The notes under the pieces: generated by a model
Database searches by the model: none
The model's input: only the letters and a program-made list of their open reading frames with translations
What the model was told of the DNA's origin: nothing
DNA from: JAHBNG01 sp039028975
GTDB taxonomy: Bacteria > Chloroflexota > Anaerolineae > Caldilineales > Caldilineaceae
DNA length: 62,323 nt
Reading direction: 5' to 3'
NCBI GenBank assembly: GCA_039028975.1
Contig: JBCCHB010000100.1
Location: 1 to 62,323 of the forward strand
Made by a program: the position numbers and the translations under genes
Shown here: one piece after another, positions 32,293 to 41,308 of the stretch
How the letters are laid out: each line of letters opens with the position of its first letter
Position numbering within the stretch: position 1 is the first letter of the stretch

Positions 32293-33456
32293 CTACCCAG
32301 CCTGCTGCTTAAACGGCAGATAGGTTGCTGCATCATCAATATACGCCAGCACATCTTGACTCTCTAAGGCGACATAATCATTAATCGCATCCCGGAAACC
32401 GGGGTGGGCAATCCAGTGATAGGAGTAAGTAGGGATCGGCTCAAAGCCTCGCTGAATTTTGTGTTCACCTTGAGCACCCGCATCAAAGTGGGCAAGATTG
32501 TGATCGATGCAGTGGTCAATGCCTTGGTAGTAGCAGGTTTCAAAGTGAAGATGTTTGTACTCCTCTAAACAGCCCCAGTAGCGGCCATAGAGAGTTCCTC
32601 CCCCTTTTAGGAAGAAGGCCACAGCGATATTCCTACCATCTAGCTGAGCAAAGACAAAGAGCAAGCTCTCAGGCATGGTTTGCAGCAGAAGCTCAAAGAA
32701 GCCTCGATTCAAATAGCCCTGCTGGCCTCGTTTCATGTACGTAGCATGATAATAGAGATAAAAGTCATCCAACAATTCAGGTGTGATCTCTTGGCCCGAA
32801 CAGTGTAAAAAGGTAATACCCTGTTCTACAACCTTCTCGCGTTCTTTGCGCACCGACTTGCGCTTGCGCGACGTCATGGCCCCTATGTAATCAGCAAAAC
32901 ATTCGTACCCTCGATTGTACCAGTGAAATTGAGAACCCGTTCGACACATCAGTGAATGCTCACCCGAGATGGCATCCAACCCCTCTTTCAACACACTTTG
33001 AGGGAAGAGCAGATGCCAAGAAGAGTACCTCTGCCGTTGGCAGAAGTCTGTAACTGCCTGCACGGCGCAATGGCGTAACAAATCCACATCTTGCTCTGGA
33101 TCAATCACCAGCCGAGGACCAACCGCTGGGGTAAAGGGAACGGCCGAGAGCAGCTTGGGATAATAGTTCATTCCATGTTGATAGTAGGCGTTGGCCCAAG
33201 ACCAGTCGAAGACATATTCACCATACGAGTGATCTTTTTCGTAACAAGGCAGCACTGCCACAAGTTGGCTTGCTTGGTCGCGAATGATCAGGTGCTGAGG
33301 TTGCCACCCCGTTTCCGCGGAGACGCTACCGCTTTCTTCGAGGGCTACCAGAAATTCGTACCGTAAAAAGGGGTACTCTATACCAACCAATCCATTCCAT
33401 TCCTCTTGCGTCACAGAGCAAATCTGCTCAGTAAACTGGGACTTGAAGCCACTCAT
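32293..33456 (-). CDS. GNAT-like / FemAB-related acyltransferase (DUF482 family)
   Basis: 387 residues. The sequence matches the broad family annotated as peptidoglycan-biosynthesis-like GNAT proteins (segments SYGEYVFDWSWANAYYQHGMNYYPKLL and RGFEPIPTYSYHWI, here shown only in part), predicted to transfer an acyl or aminoacyl group. Start: ATG 33456 overlaps the stop of the gene upstream as ATGA, with AGGAGG 12 bp before; a TTG four codons earlier would leave no spacing for that site. Overlap with the toroid-type protein implies translational coupling. No biochemical role can be fixed from sequence. Confidence 0.85.
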   Translation of the reverse strand: MSGFKSQFTEQICSVTQEEWNGLVGIEYPFLRYEFLVALEESGSVSAETGWQPQHLIIRDQASQLVAVLPCYEKDHSYGEYVFDWSWANAYYQHGMNYYPKLLSAVPFTPAVGPRLVIDPEQDVDLLRHCAVQAVTDFCQRQRYSSWHLLFPQSVLKEGLDAISGEHSLMCRTGSQFHWYNRGYECFADYIGAMTSRKRKSVRKEREKVVEQGITFLHCSGQEITPELLDDFYLYYHATYMKRGQQGYLNRGFFELLLQTMPESLLFVFAQLDGRNIAVAFFLKGGGTLYGRYWGCLEEYKHLHFETCYYQGIDHCIDHNLAHFDAGAQGEHKIQRGFEPIPTYSYHWIAHPGFRDAINDYVALESQDVLAYIDDAATYLPFKQQAG

Positions 33457-35180
33457 TTTGTTTCCCAACCTCCTCGCTCACACCAAATTTGAATATGACA
33501 ATCGACGGGTGTCATAAAGGTAAGCAGCACGCGTACGTGCTTCGGTGCCTCTTCCGCTTCGCGCATGGCCCACATCCCGTGGGCATAGGCCCCAGATCGA
33601 ATGCGAATCAGATCGTTGTGAAAGCGCATTTCACCAGTGCCTCTCTTCAGAAAGATGACCTGTCCAGCCACAGGTTGCAATCTGCTATCGTCTGTCTCCC
33701 AGATGCCCCCAGGAGGAAAATCAAAAGCGATCTGCGTAGCGACACCGGCTTCACCATCTTGCGTAACATAATGTAAATCGAAGCCGGCTATACCTTCCTG
33801 CTGGATCTCCGTAATCGTTAGCTCACCTACGATCGGCGGCAAAGTACGCAATGCTCTTTGGGGCAATGCTTCTCGCCATTTGGTTGGCGAGACGGGGCGG
33901 CCCAAAGGAAGTTCATATCCTGGGCGCCTCTCCTTACCTAATCCAGCCGAATGTAAGAGTACCTGGGATGCCTCACCATTCTTGCCTCTGCCAGCTTCCG
34001 TAACCGTTAGCCGATCCACTAGAAAGTGGCCGCAGTGGCCCCCAAAGTAAGTATGACTAATCTTCATACTCGTTAACTCGGCCTCTCCAAAGGTTAGACC
34101 AAAGATGCGGGTAACGCCCTCAAAGGCCGATGCACTGAGCAACCCGTGCCGTACTCGCCAAATTCCATTCAAGGGAAAATGTCGAGTAAAGTCAGTAGGC
34201 AAAGATGCTTCTGGCAACTCGTCCAGGGGTGGCTCGCCAGCTCGCAATAGAGCATAGAGTAGCCACGTTAGGTGTCCGTTGGCTCCTTGACTATGCTGCC
34301 AGAGATGACAAGCCAAAGCCAATGCTTGATCGGAAGGGCGAAGTCGATTAAAGAGAAGCAAGCTAGGAATCAAGCCTGTTGCTACCTGCCGAGTTCCATA
34401 ATCCTGCCGAAGAGAGAGTCCCGTCTCTGCACTACCATCGGCGTGGAGCAGATGAATATTAAAGTCTAGATTCCGCCTAACTGCTTCCAGCGCTTCATTC
34501 TGAACCGTCTCATTGGGCCAATTCGCTGCAATAAGCAATAAAGAGCGCGTGTTGACCGCATCATAGACGCCAACGCTCCGTTCGATAAATGTGCCTTCCG
34601 GATCAATGTCAAACCCCTCAGCTAGATAAGCCGCCACCCCGGCTGTAACGTCCAAATCTGGGAAGAGCTTAGCCGCCTGAACCAGTGCAGCAACCAGCAC
34701 CCAGCGATGATTCGGTGTATGAAAGCCGCCAGTCAACATGCCAGGAACCGTGTGCCTGATAATGGCCTCTAGTCGTTCCAAGAGCGGTGCGAGGGCGTTG
34801 CTCAACGTTGTCGAAGCCAGTTCTCGGACCAATTCCACAACGCCACAGAGATATTGGACCATGAATGCGGTATCGGGTCCGGAGTCGATGTTTACCGTGC
34901 TGAGATCGATTCGCCCAGTTGGGCGCAACAGCCCTAAGACGCCATCCAGCGCCCAACTGGCTTGCTCAATGAGTGCTTCTTCAGGACTATCGTTCAGCAA
35001 CATCTGAAAGATGCTTAGGGTAGCCAATTGAGCGCTCGCCTGGGGTTGGGGAATACCCAATGCTGGGTCAATCACTGTCCCAAAACAGGGATCTGCCAAC
35101 TTGGTAATTTGTCGATTGAGCAACTCTGTCAGATGTCTTTCTAAAAGAGGTGATACTTCGTGAAGAGAAAGATGAGCCAT
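33453..35180 (-). CDS. Predicted alpha-toroid plus beta-sandwich protein, polysaccharide-lyase-like
   Basis: 575 residues. The N-terminal 300 or so are alpha-helical with conserved-looking GGFHTPNHRWVLVAAL (about 148) and ERSVGVYDAVNTRSL (about 203); the C-terminal half is beta-rich with FDFPPGGIWE. This arrangement and the Asn-His in TPNHRW recall heparinase-type lyases, but I cannot place it in a named family with certainty. No signal peptide, so it appears cytoplasmic. The product could degrade an imported acidic glycan, consistent with sulfatase and importer genes in the window, but that is inference. It is coupled by overlap with the GNAT-like gene downstream. Confidence 0.85.
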   Translation of the reverse strand: MAHLSLHEVSPLLERHLTELLNRQITKLADPCFGTVIDPALGIPQPQASAQLATLSIFQMLLNDSPEEALIEQASWALDGVLGLLRPTGRIDLSTVNIDSGPDTAFMVQYLCGVVELVRELASTTLSNALAPLLERLEAIIRHTVPGMLTGGFHTPNHRWVLVAALVQAAKLFPDLDVTAGVAAYLAEGFDIDPEGTFIERSVGVYDAVNTRSLLLIAANWPNETVQNEALEAVRRNLDFNIHLLHADGSAETGLSLRQDYGTRQVATGLIPSLLLFNRLRPSDQALALACHLWQHSQGANGHLTWLLYALLRAGEPPLDELPEASLPTDFTRHFPLNGIWRVRHGLLSASAFEGVTRIFGLTFGEAELTSMKISHTYFGGHCGHFLVDRLTVTEAGRGKNGEASQVLLHSAGLGKERRPGYELPLGRPVSPTKWREALPQRALRTLPPIVGELTITEIQQEGIAGFDLHYVTQDGEAGVATQIAFDFPPGGIWETDDSRLQPVAGQVIFLKRGTGEMRFHNDLIRIRSGAYAHGMWAMREAEEAPKHVRVLLTFMTPVDCHIQIWCERGGWETK

Positions 35181-35419
35181 AGGTTGATTTCGTTATTTGC
35201 CTCAATTCCCGAACTGAGTATAGAGTATTCTCCTTAGTCCGCAGTCGCGTGGTCGTCTAGTCTAGAGTCCGTCTGACAAAGCTCAAAAACATTGTGATCT
35301 AATGATTCTGATTATACCATCAAACACCCAAATCAGTTGATAAGGTGCCTAATATTACGAGTATTAGTAGACCGTAATAACAACCAGATAGACGCCCTAT
35401 ACTGCAAACCTTCTGAGCA
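35181..35419. other. Intergenic spacer upstream of the exonuclease gene
   Basis: AT-rich with imperfect GACTA/GTCCGCAGTCGCG words similar to those seen in other gaps; no gene or clear promoter pair was picked out. The exonuclease leader hairpins follow directly. Confidence 0.4.
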
Positions 35420-35493
35420 ACCCTCGTCTTCACGAGGACAAGCTGACTTCGGACTCTGTGACCAATCCCCGTCTTCACGGGGACAAGCTGACT
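35420..35493 (+). repeat. Two direct 29-nt hairpin repeats upstream of the exonuclease gene
   Basis: Copies at 35420-35448 and 35465-35493, 45 bp apart. Each holds a 5-bp stem around the loop TCTTCA (CCTCG/CGAGG and CCCCG/CGGGG), followed by ACAAGCTGACT. The single stem difference is a paired change (T-A to C-G), keeping the fold. It is not CRISPR: only two units, with a spacer of 16. Confidence 0.7.
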
Positions 35494-35533
35494 GCGAACC
35501 ACCCGTTCTATACCACCAAAGGAGCACGCTTTA

Positions 35534-36409
35534 ATGAGCAACACCGGGACTTACACGCTACTTCTTGATACGTCCAGCCTAATGTACCGCGCCTTTTACG
35601 CCTTACCATCGACTATGGTCGATGAGGACGGTCACCCCATTAATGCTGTTCATGGCTACCTAGATATGACGGCTCGCCTGCAGCGGGAATATGAACCAGA
35701 TGAATTGATTCATGTCTTTGATGCAGATTGGCGACCCGCAGGCCGGGTGGAACGATATCCACCATACAAAGCAGATCGTCCCGAAGAGCCAGAAGACTTG
35801 ACACCCCAATTCACTCTCTTACGTCGCGTGCTCGATGCCTGTGGACTACCCCTGGTCGAGGCACCTGACTGGGAGGCCGACGATGCCATTGGCACCCTCT
35901 GTGCTCAGGGGAAGGCTCATGAACGATTTGATATTGTGACCGGGGATCGAGATCTACTTCAACTTGTGCAAGATGAAAGCGAGGGTGGACCTACAATACG
36001 TGTCCTCTATACAGTACGGGGCGTCTCCAATTTGGCCCTCTTTGATGAAGCGGCGGTAACCGAGAAATATGGTGTGCCACCCCAGCGCTACGTCGATTTT
36101 TCCATTCTGCGCGGCGATCCCTCGGATGGTCTACCTGGCGTAAAGGGCATCGGGGAGAAGACTGCTGCCAAGCTAATACAGACGTACCCGACGTTGGATG
36201 CTCTTCTTGATGATATGGAGAGTCAGACACCTCGAATGGCGCAAAATTTGCAGGCGGCCAAAGAATACATCGCCACCATGTTTGACATCGTCCCGATTCG
36301 CCAAGATGTAGCCATCACAAAGGTTCAGCTTGATCCCAATCAAGAGGCAATTGAGCAACTGAAGGAGAACTATCGGCTAAGCGGACCATTTGGACGGCTG
36401 GGGATCTGA
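35534..36409 (+). CDS. Free-standing 5'-3' exonuclease (FEN/PolI N-terminal type)
   Basis: 291 residues, about the size of the 5' nuclease domain of DNA polymerase I with no polymerase attached. Metal-site acids are visible: Asp12 (LLLDTSSLMYRAFY), WEADDAIGTL and VTGDRDLLQL; the helix-three-turn-helix DNA clamp reads RGDPSDGLPGVKGIGEKTAAKL (in part). Such enzymes remove RNA primers and 5' flaps at replication forks. GGAG lies upstream of the ATG. The two hairpin repeats end 40 bp before the start and would be in its leader, a possible control element. Confidence 0.93.
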   Translation: MSNTGTYTLLLDTSSLMYRAFYALPSTMVDEDGHPINAVHGYLDMTARLQREYEPDELIHVFDADWRPAGRVERYPPYKADRPEEPEDLTPQFTLLRRVLDACGLPLVEAPDWEADDAIGTLCAQGKAHERFDIVTGDRDLLQLVQDESEGGPTIRVLYTVRGVSNLALFDEAAVTEKYGVPPQRYVDFSILRGDPSDGLPGVKGIGEKTAAKLIQTYPTLDALLDDMESQTPRMAQNLQAAKEYIATMFDIVPIRQDVAITKVQLDPNQEAIEQLKENYRLSGPFGRLGI

Positions 36410-36520
36410 ATAGAGCCACTCTTTTGCCTCCTATGATTTGAACGTTATAAGAATTACTTCATTTGGGATTGAAATAGAATTCGTGCAGCGGCCAATGGCG
36501 AGCGGTGAGAGCAAAAGCTG

Positions 36521-36549
36521 TTGACTATCTTAGGGTTCCTTGATATAAT
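36521..36549 (+). promoter_or_regulatory. Strong sigma70-type promoter
   Basis: TTGACT at 36521-36526 and TATAAT at 36544-36549 are 17 bp apart, the consensus spacing. It would start a transcript near 36556 and drive the small membrane-protein gene and perhaps the CMD-family gene behind it. Confidence 0.75.
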
Positions 36550-36642
36550 CTTACGAATTTGTAAGGTTGATTTCCTACGAACCACATGTGCGTTCACTCT
36601 TATCAATTTCTTTGCATCAATACTCCGAATTGAGGTACCATC

Positions 36643-36939
36643 ATGAATGAAAGAATCAACAACAGCCGCGTCGCCAAGCTAGAAAAATTTATCACTCAAA
36701 TGCACGCACTTGTACTCCTACAGGGCTTACTCGTGATTGTTGCCAGTATTGTTTTTTTTCTATTGTCGGACATTCGAAGCATAGTTGTTGTCATCATAGC
36801 AGCTGTTAGCATCCTATCCATAGGATGGGCATTTGTGAGTATTTATCAAACTAGGTCGCCCAGTGTACGGAAACGCAAGAAGCGACGCGATGAGTCTGCT
36901 CCCCAACATAATGAAGAGATCAGATTTTACAGCGTGTGA
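36643..36939 (+). CDS. Small two-helix membrane protein of unknown function
   Basis: 98 residues: two hydrophobic segments (about 25-41 and 48-66) flanked by a basic/charged C-terminal tail (RKRKKRRDESAPQHNEE). GAGGTACC precedes the ATG and a strong promoter lies about 95 bp upstream, so it is likely expressed. I recognise no family. The gene ends 32 bp before the CMD-family start, so the two may share a transcript. Confidence 0.6.
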   Translation: MNERINNSRVAKLEKFITQMHALVLLQGLLVIVASIVFFLLSDIRSIVVVIIAAVSILSIGWAFVSIYQTRSPSVRKRKKRRDESAPQHNEEIRFYSV

Positions 36940-36971
36940 TGCTCTGCGATCACTACCCAGGAACCAATCAC

Positions 36972-37565
36972 ATGAGCCGACTACCGAACATTCAGCCAAA
37001 AGACTTTAGTGAAGCACAACAGAAGGTCTTTGAAAACATCATCGGTGGTAAACGGGGCCAAGGGAGCGATCTTGCTACCTACCTGAATGCCGAAGGGGGT
37101 CTAAGAGGCCCCTTTAATGCCTACCTCTTTAACCCCACCGTTGGTGATGCCGCACAACAACTTGGGGCTGCCCTTCGCTTTGAGGGCAACTTGCCGTCTA
37201 CATTGCGCGAGGTGGCCATTTTGACCGTTGGGGCCAAGTGGCAAGCCCAGTATGAGTGGTGGGCACATGAGAAGATAGCACTCGAGGTCGGTGTGGATCC
37301 TAGGCTAATTGCTGGAATTAAAGCTGGGGTGTTGCCTGATACGGCCACACCAGATGAAGTGACTGTCCACTCCTTAGCCCAGGAGTTGATCAACCACCAT
37401 CACGTATCTGATGAGCAATATAAAGAGGCTGTAGATCTTTTGGGTGAATCGAATGTAGTGGAATTGGTCATTTTGCTGGGATACTACACGCTGATATCGA
37501 TGACCCTCAATACATTTAAGATCCCCATTCCTGAGGGCGAAGAGTTACCATTTCAGCAAAAGTAG
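36972..37565 (+). CDS. Carboxymuconolactone decarboxylase (CMD/AhpD-like) family protein
   Basis: 197 residues. It is an all-helical AhpD-like fold; the stretch REVAILTVGAKWQAQYEWWAHE corresponds to the CMD signature, here lacking the CxxC of the AhpD peroxidase-reductase branch (no cysteines at all), so a decarboxylase-like or non-redox role is more likely. AGGA lies upstream of ATG 36972; an upstream GTG overlapping the preceding gene is less convincing. The substrate is unknown. Confidence 0.85.
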   Translation: MSRLPNIQPKDFSEAQQKVFENIIGGKRGQGSDLATYLNAEGGLRGPFNAYLFNPTVGDAAQQLGAALRFEGNLPSTLREVAILTVGAKWQAQYEWWAHEKIALEVGVDPRLIAGIKAGVLPDTATPDEVTVHSLAQELINHHHVSDEQYKEAVDLLGESNVVELVILLGYYTLISMTLNTFKIPIPEGEELPFQQK

Positions 37566-37586
37566 TATTCTTCATCTATTGCTAAG

Positions 37587-37661
37587 GAACGAGTCGTAAA
37601 TAACTTGCACGTTTCACTCGGGTATACTCCATCAAATGACCACGTTATTTAATTCTCGTTC
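37587..37661. repeat. Family C palindromic element, copy 2
   Basis: GAACGAGTCGTAAATAAC at the left and GTTATTTAATTCTCGTTC at the right are complementary; compare 29603-29682. It overlaps the last codons of the enolase-superfamily gene on the minus strand, and the differences at the outer ends (GAACGA/TCGTTC against GATACG/CGTATC) are paired. Confidence 0.7.
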
Positions 37662-38743
37662 CTAGAAGCCGCCAACTGATCCCAATCGAGGGAAATTCCA
37701 TGCCCAGGACGGTCTGGTGCGAGCGTAACGCCATCTTTAAAGATCATGGGATGTTCCATAAAGCGCTCTAGACCAAATCCATGGGCTTCCAGATAGGAGG
37801 CATTGGGTACCGCAGCCAGCAGGTGTACATGCAGGTCATGAACGCCATGGGTTGTAACGGGCAGGTTGAAGGCTTCGGCCAAATGGGCTACTTTCATCCA
37901 CACGGTAATACCGCCCAGGGTTGCCAGGTCCGGCTCCGGGAAAGAGACAGCGCTTCCGGCAATGATCTTCTGAAACTCGTAGAGGGAGTGGAGATTTTCA
38001 CCATTGGCCACAGGTAGTAACCCCTCGGTGGCAATCCGCCTATATCCTTCGATGTCATCTGGGATGGTGGGTTCTTCCAGCCAATAGACGTCATAGTCAG
38101 CCAGTGCACGAGAAGCACGGATCGATTCTGCCACACTCCAGCGCATGTTGGCATCTACCATCAAAGGGAAGTCTGGGCCAAGAAAGTCCCGCATGGCAGA
38201 AACCCTGGCGACGTCTTCAGAGAGCTGATCTCGCCCGACCTTCATTTTGATGGCCCGGAAGCCCTTTTCTTGAAATGACTGGGCCTGTTCGAGCAACTGC
38301 TCAAGGGGGAACATGAGATCAATACCACCCGCATATCCCTTGACCACAGGTGAGTGACCACCAAGCAGCTTCCACAGTGGCTCTCTAAAGAGATTGCCTT
38401 TGAGATCCCACAACGCAACATCCACGGCGGCAATCGCAAAGGCAACAATCCCGCTGCGGCCCACAAAGTGAACCTTCCACCACATCTCTTCCCATAGCTG
38501 TTCGATGCGGCTTGCGTCTTGGCCCAGTAGGAGTGGCTTGAGTTCACGTTCAATGACGGCATGAATGGCTCCACCGCCTGCGTCGACGGTGTACGTATAG
38601 CCCATGCCCTCGACGCCATGTTCGTCTCGTAAGCGCACCGTGACTAGCTCGAAGTGAGACATCTCACCGTGGGTGGAATCTGTCAAGACAACAGGCAAAG
38701 GGATACGATAGTGATCAGTTTGTATAGCAGTTATTTTAGACAT
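37649..38743 (-). CDS. Mandelate racemase / muconate-lactonizing enzyme family protein
   Basis: 364 residues, enolase superfamily. The N-terminal capping domain runs to about 130, then the barrel. Catalytic residues can be read: K166-x-K168 (AIKMKVG), metal ligands Asp197 (VDANMRW), Glu223 or 224 (WLEEP) and Glu249 (NGENLHS), and His299 (TTHGVHD). These abstract a proton next to a carboxylate; sugar-acid dehydration is common in the family. ATG 38743 is used; a TTG two codons earlier has no better site. The gene's end overlaps a family C repeat, so its last codons may be repeat-derived. Confidence 0.93.
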   Translation of the reverse strand: MSKITAIQTDHYRIPLPVVLTDSTHGEMSHFELVTVRLRDEHGVEGMGYTYTVDAGGGAIHAVIERELKPLLLGQDASRIEQLWEEMWWKVHFVGRSGIVAFAIAAVDVALWDLKGNLFREPLWKLLGGHSPVVKGYAGGIDLMFPLEQLLEQAQSFQEKGFRAIKMKVGRDQLSEDVARVSAMRDFLGPDFPLMVDANMRWSVAESIRASRALADYDVYWLEEPTIPDDIEGYRRIATEGLLPVANGENLHSLYEFQKIIAGSAVSFPEPDLATLGGITVWMKVAHLAEAFNLPVTTHGVHDLHVHLLAAVPNASYLEAHGFGLERFMEHPMIFKDGVTLAPDRPGHGISLDWDQLAASRNEN

Positions 38744-38853
38744 GTTCAATCATATTGGATGTATCAAAGGTTGATTTGGCTTCCGTTTCTGGTTTGCCTA
38801 TGATACTCTCCAACCGCTACAATGATCAAATCACTCTCTCAACCCGTCAATAT

Positions 38854-39609
38854 TTACCCATTTGCCCGACTTTCTAAAAGCTCAATTACAGGCTGCATGA
38901 GCACACCAAAACGTCCGCCAGCTCCGCGCTGGCCGCCACCTTGACCGCCATTCCCGCCAGCGCCCGGACCTCCATTGCCACCGCCACCAAAACCACCTTC
39001 CGGAATCTCAATGCCAAATTCACGGAGTTTGGCCCGACGTTCTTCGGGTGACGAGAGATTTTGCAATTCTTGACGCTGCTCATCCGTTAAGGCCGCAAAG
39101 GCCCCACCTCGGCCACCTGGACCTCCGCCTGGGCCACCCAATTGAGGTATCTCGATTCCGTTGGCCTCAGCCCAGGTTGACATATCTTGAAAGGTTAACT
39201 GCATATCGGCGATTGCCTGCATTTGAGATTCGGTCATGGTCGTTTCGATCTGCTTGAGCACCGCATTGCGCTCCTGAGCATTCGTTACCGCGCCGCCAAC
39301 TATTCCCTGCCAGAAAGGAAGCAATTTCCCAGCCTGCTCTGCGGTGACTGCATTCTCTGTTTCTTCGAGCTGAAGCGTACCCACAACCAACTGCATCATT
39401 GGGTTGAGTGCCCCATCATACTCATTGGTCAGAAATGCGCTGCCATAATTCTGGAAGCCACCTCGCCCCTGTGCGTCACCACTTTGAGCTGCGGTTTGGG
39501 CATCCTCACTTGGCGAAGCGGCCTGTACCTCGTCCCCACTGCCGCGGCCACAGCCAGTTAACAGCATCACCAACAATATCAGAACAAAGGTTGATATCCA
39601 TTTTTTCAT
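38854..39609 (-). CDS. Gly-rich lipoprotein of a MacAB-type operon
   Basis: 251 residues. Signal peptide with lipobox LLTGC, so lipid-anchored outside the membrane. The middle (about 60-160) is helical, followed by a glycine tail (GGPGGGPGGRGGAF) that interrupts a segment LTDEQRQELQNLSSPEERRAKL. This resembles small periplasmic Spy/CpxP-like helical proteins in outline, but assignment is uncertain. ATG 39609 has CGGAGAAT eight bases upstream. It is the last gene after the efflux permease, separated by a REP-like hairpin, and may be an accessory to the pump. Confidence 0.8.
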   Translation of the reverse strand: MKKWISTFVLILLVMLLTGCGRGSGDEVQAASPSEDAQTAAQSGDAQGRGGFQNYGSAFLTNEYDGALNPMMQLVVGTLQLEETENAVTAEQAGKLLPFWQGIVGGAVTNAQERNAVLKQIETTMTESQMQAIADMQLTFQDMSTWAEANGIEIPQLGGPGGGPGGRGGAFAALTDEQRQELQNLSSPEERRAKLREFGIEIPEGGFGGGGNGGPGAGGNGGQGGGQRGAGGRFGVLMQPVIELLESRANG

Positions 39610-39739
39610 ACGATTCTCCGTATAGTAAAGTCTTTCAGAAAAGGATCTTACAGAGGATTGGCGCTTCATAGAGGACTGAACTATCAAACTTTTACGGTTG
39701 TTTGAGCTTTTGCGGGGTGAATCTGAGACATGACGATGT

Positions 39740-39809
39740 TGTAGCCCGTCCTTTTAGGGCGGTGACTCAGGCACATCGGATGCCTCCCGCCCTAAAAGGA
39801 CGGGCTACA
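39740..39809. repeat. REP-like perfect hairpin
   Basis: Arms at 39740-39762 and 39787-39809 are a perfect 23-bp inverted repeat (starting TGTAGCCCGTCC, ending GGACGGGCTACA) around a 24-nt loop. Thirteen bases of one arm (AAGGACGGGCTAC) recur at 43806-43818. It lies between the permease and the lipoprotein gene and could attenuate or stabilise that junction. Confidence 0.75.
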
Positions 39810-39914
39810 CTCAATCCACCCCACATTTCCTCAGAGAAACACTTTTACAAAGCATTACCTTGCTATCTATAGCTCTGTCCCTTCACTGAAAACTACTTAT
39901 TTGTCACCGTTTAC

Positions 39915-41240
39915 TCACTCTCGGCGAAGCGCTTCAATAGGATCTAACTGGGCCGCTTGAGTCGCTGGATAGTAGCCAAAGAATATCCCTACTGTGGCAG
40001 AAGCAATAAAGGCCAAGGGCAGAGACATGGGGACCAGTTCGGTTCTCATGCCGCCAACTTGTCCAAAGATATAGGAGCCAACAACACCCACAATCAACCC
40101 TGCCAAACCACCAACTAGGCTGAGCATGACGGCCTCAAAAAGAAACTGAAATTTCACATCCCTCGGTCGTGCGCCCAATGCTTGGCGCAACCCAATTTCT
40201 CGGGTCCGCTCGGTGACACTAACCAGCATAATATTCATAATGCCGATTCCGCCGACGACCAGCGAGACACCCGCCACCCACGCCAGCAGACTGCGAAATG
40301 CTTCGGTCGTAGAGGCGCGTGCATCCACAATGTCGGATTGGGTACGTACACCAAAGTCAGGTTCGGCCGGATCTGTTCCACGACGAGAGGCCATAAGTAC
40401 GCTTATTTGGTTGATGGCATTCTCCATGTTTTCCGCGCCGTCTGCTTTTGCATAGATAATTCGGACGCGGTCGCCACCAAAGCCTGAACCGCCAAATTTT
40501 TTGAAGACGACCGAGGCAGGAATGTAAACCCGGCTGTCATTATCGGTTGACCCAACGATACCTTGCTCTGCCATCACACCTACCACACCAAAGCGGGATG
40601 AACCGATGCGAACCTGTTGACCAAGGGCCGCCACTGGGCTACCAAAGAGATCCTCAGCCACACCATACCCTAAGACGGTAACGCGACGGGTCTTGGCATT
40701 TTCTTCTTCGGTAAAGAATCTCCCTTCTCCTACCGTGTAATCTCGTACGGCCGGGAAATCCTCTGTCACGCCAACGATAGACAGCCCCGTCAGGGTCGTA
40801 CCACCCGCCCTGACATCTTGCGTGGTTGATTGCTCAACGGTCACGCCAGCGATCCCACTGACTCCATCCCCAAGAGCCAGTGCATCTTCATAGGTTAATG
40901 GATTCCCACCGGGCCGCCCACCGCCACCAAAACCACGAACACCACCTGTGGGTCGCCATTGGGTCACCATAATCAGGTTGGCACCAAGACCACTAATCTG
41001 GTCCTCAATTTCGGCTTCTGCTCCAGCACTGACGGCTAACATGATGATCACGGCGGCGACGCCAATGATAATGCCCAACGTGGTCAAAAATGAGCGCAAC
41101 TTGTTGAGCATGATTCCTTGCCAAGAGATTGCAAAGGTATTGGCCAACGTCATCCCGTGAACAAGTCTTTTGCGTGACCGAGACCGTTTAATTGGTGGCG
41201 TAGCCACTTCCGCCTGTTGTACGGCGTCGTTACTAAGCAT
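39915..41240 (-). CDS. MacB-type ABC efflux permease
   Basis: 441 residues: one N-terminal helix (about 30-55), a periplasmic core domain (about 60-320) that includes a glycine stretch GFGGGGRPGGN, and three C-terminal helices with the FtsX signature ERTREIGLRQALGARPRD. It couples ATP hydrolysis by the LolD-like ATPase just upstream to movement of a substrate outward, with the HlyD-like protein as adaptor. ATG 41240 has AAAGGA eight bases upstream, better than the TTG six codons before. Typical cargo of MacB relatives is peptides, macrolides or lipoproteins; not determinable here. Confidence 0.92.
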   Translation of the reverse strand: MLSNDAVQQAEVATPPIKRSRSRKRLVHGMTLANTFAISWQGIMLNKLRSFLTTLGIIIGVAAVIIMLAVSAGAEAEIEDQISGLGANLIMVTQWRPTGGVRGFGGGGRPGGNPLTYEDALALGDGVSGIAGVTVEQSTTQDVRAGGTTLTGLSIVGVTEDFPAVRDYTVGEGRFFTEEENAKTRRVTVLGYGVAEDLFGSPVAALGQQVRIGSSRFGVVGVMAEQGIVGSTDNDSRVYIPASVVFKKFGGSGFGGDRVRIIYAKADGAENMENAINQISVLMASRRGTDPAEPDFGVRTQSDIVDARASTTEAFRSLLAWVAGVSLVVGGIGIMNIMLVSVTERTREIGLRQALGARPRDVKFQFLFEAVMLSLVGGLAGLIVGVVGSYIFGQVGGMRTELVPMSLPLAFIASATVGIFFGYYPATQAAQLDPIEALRRE

Positions 41241-41308
41241 AGGGTTTGTCCTTTTCAAAAGTACTCAGTGAGCGCAATGTACTTGATGTCTGCCTAACCG
41301 ACTTTGGA

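Noticed and set aside
35420..35493. CRISPR array
   Set aside because: Only two direct repeats, with a 16-nt gap, and no cas genes nearby; the hairpins fit a leader element better.
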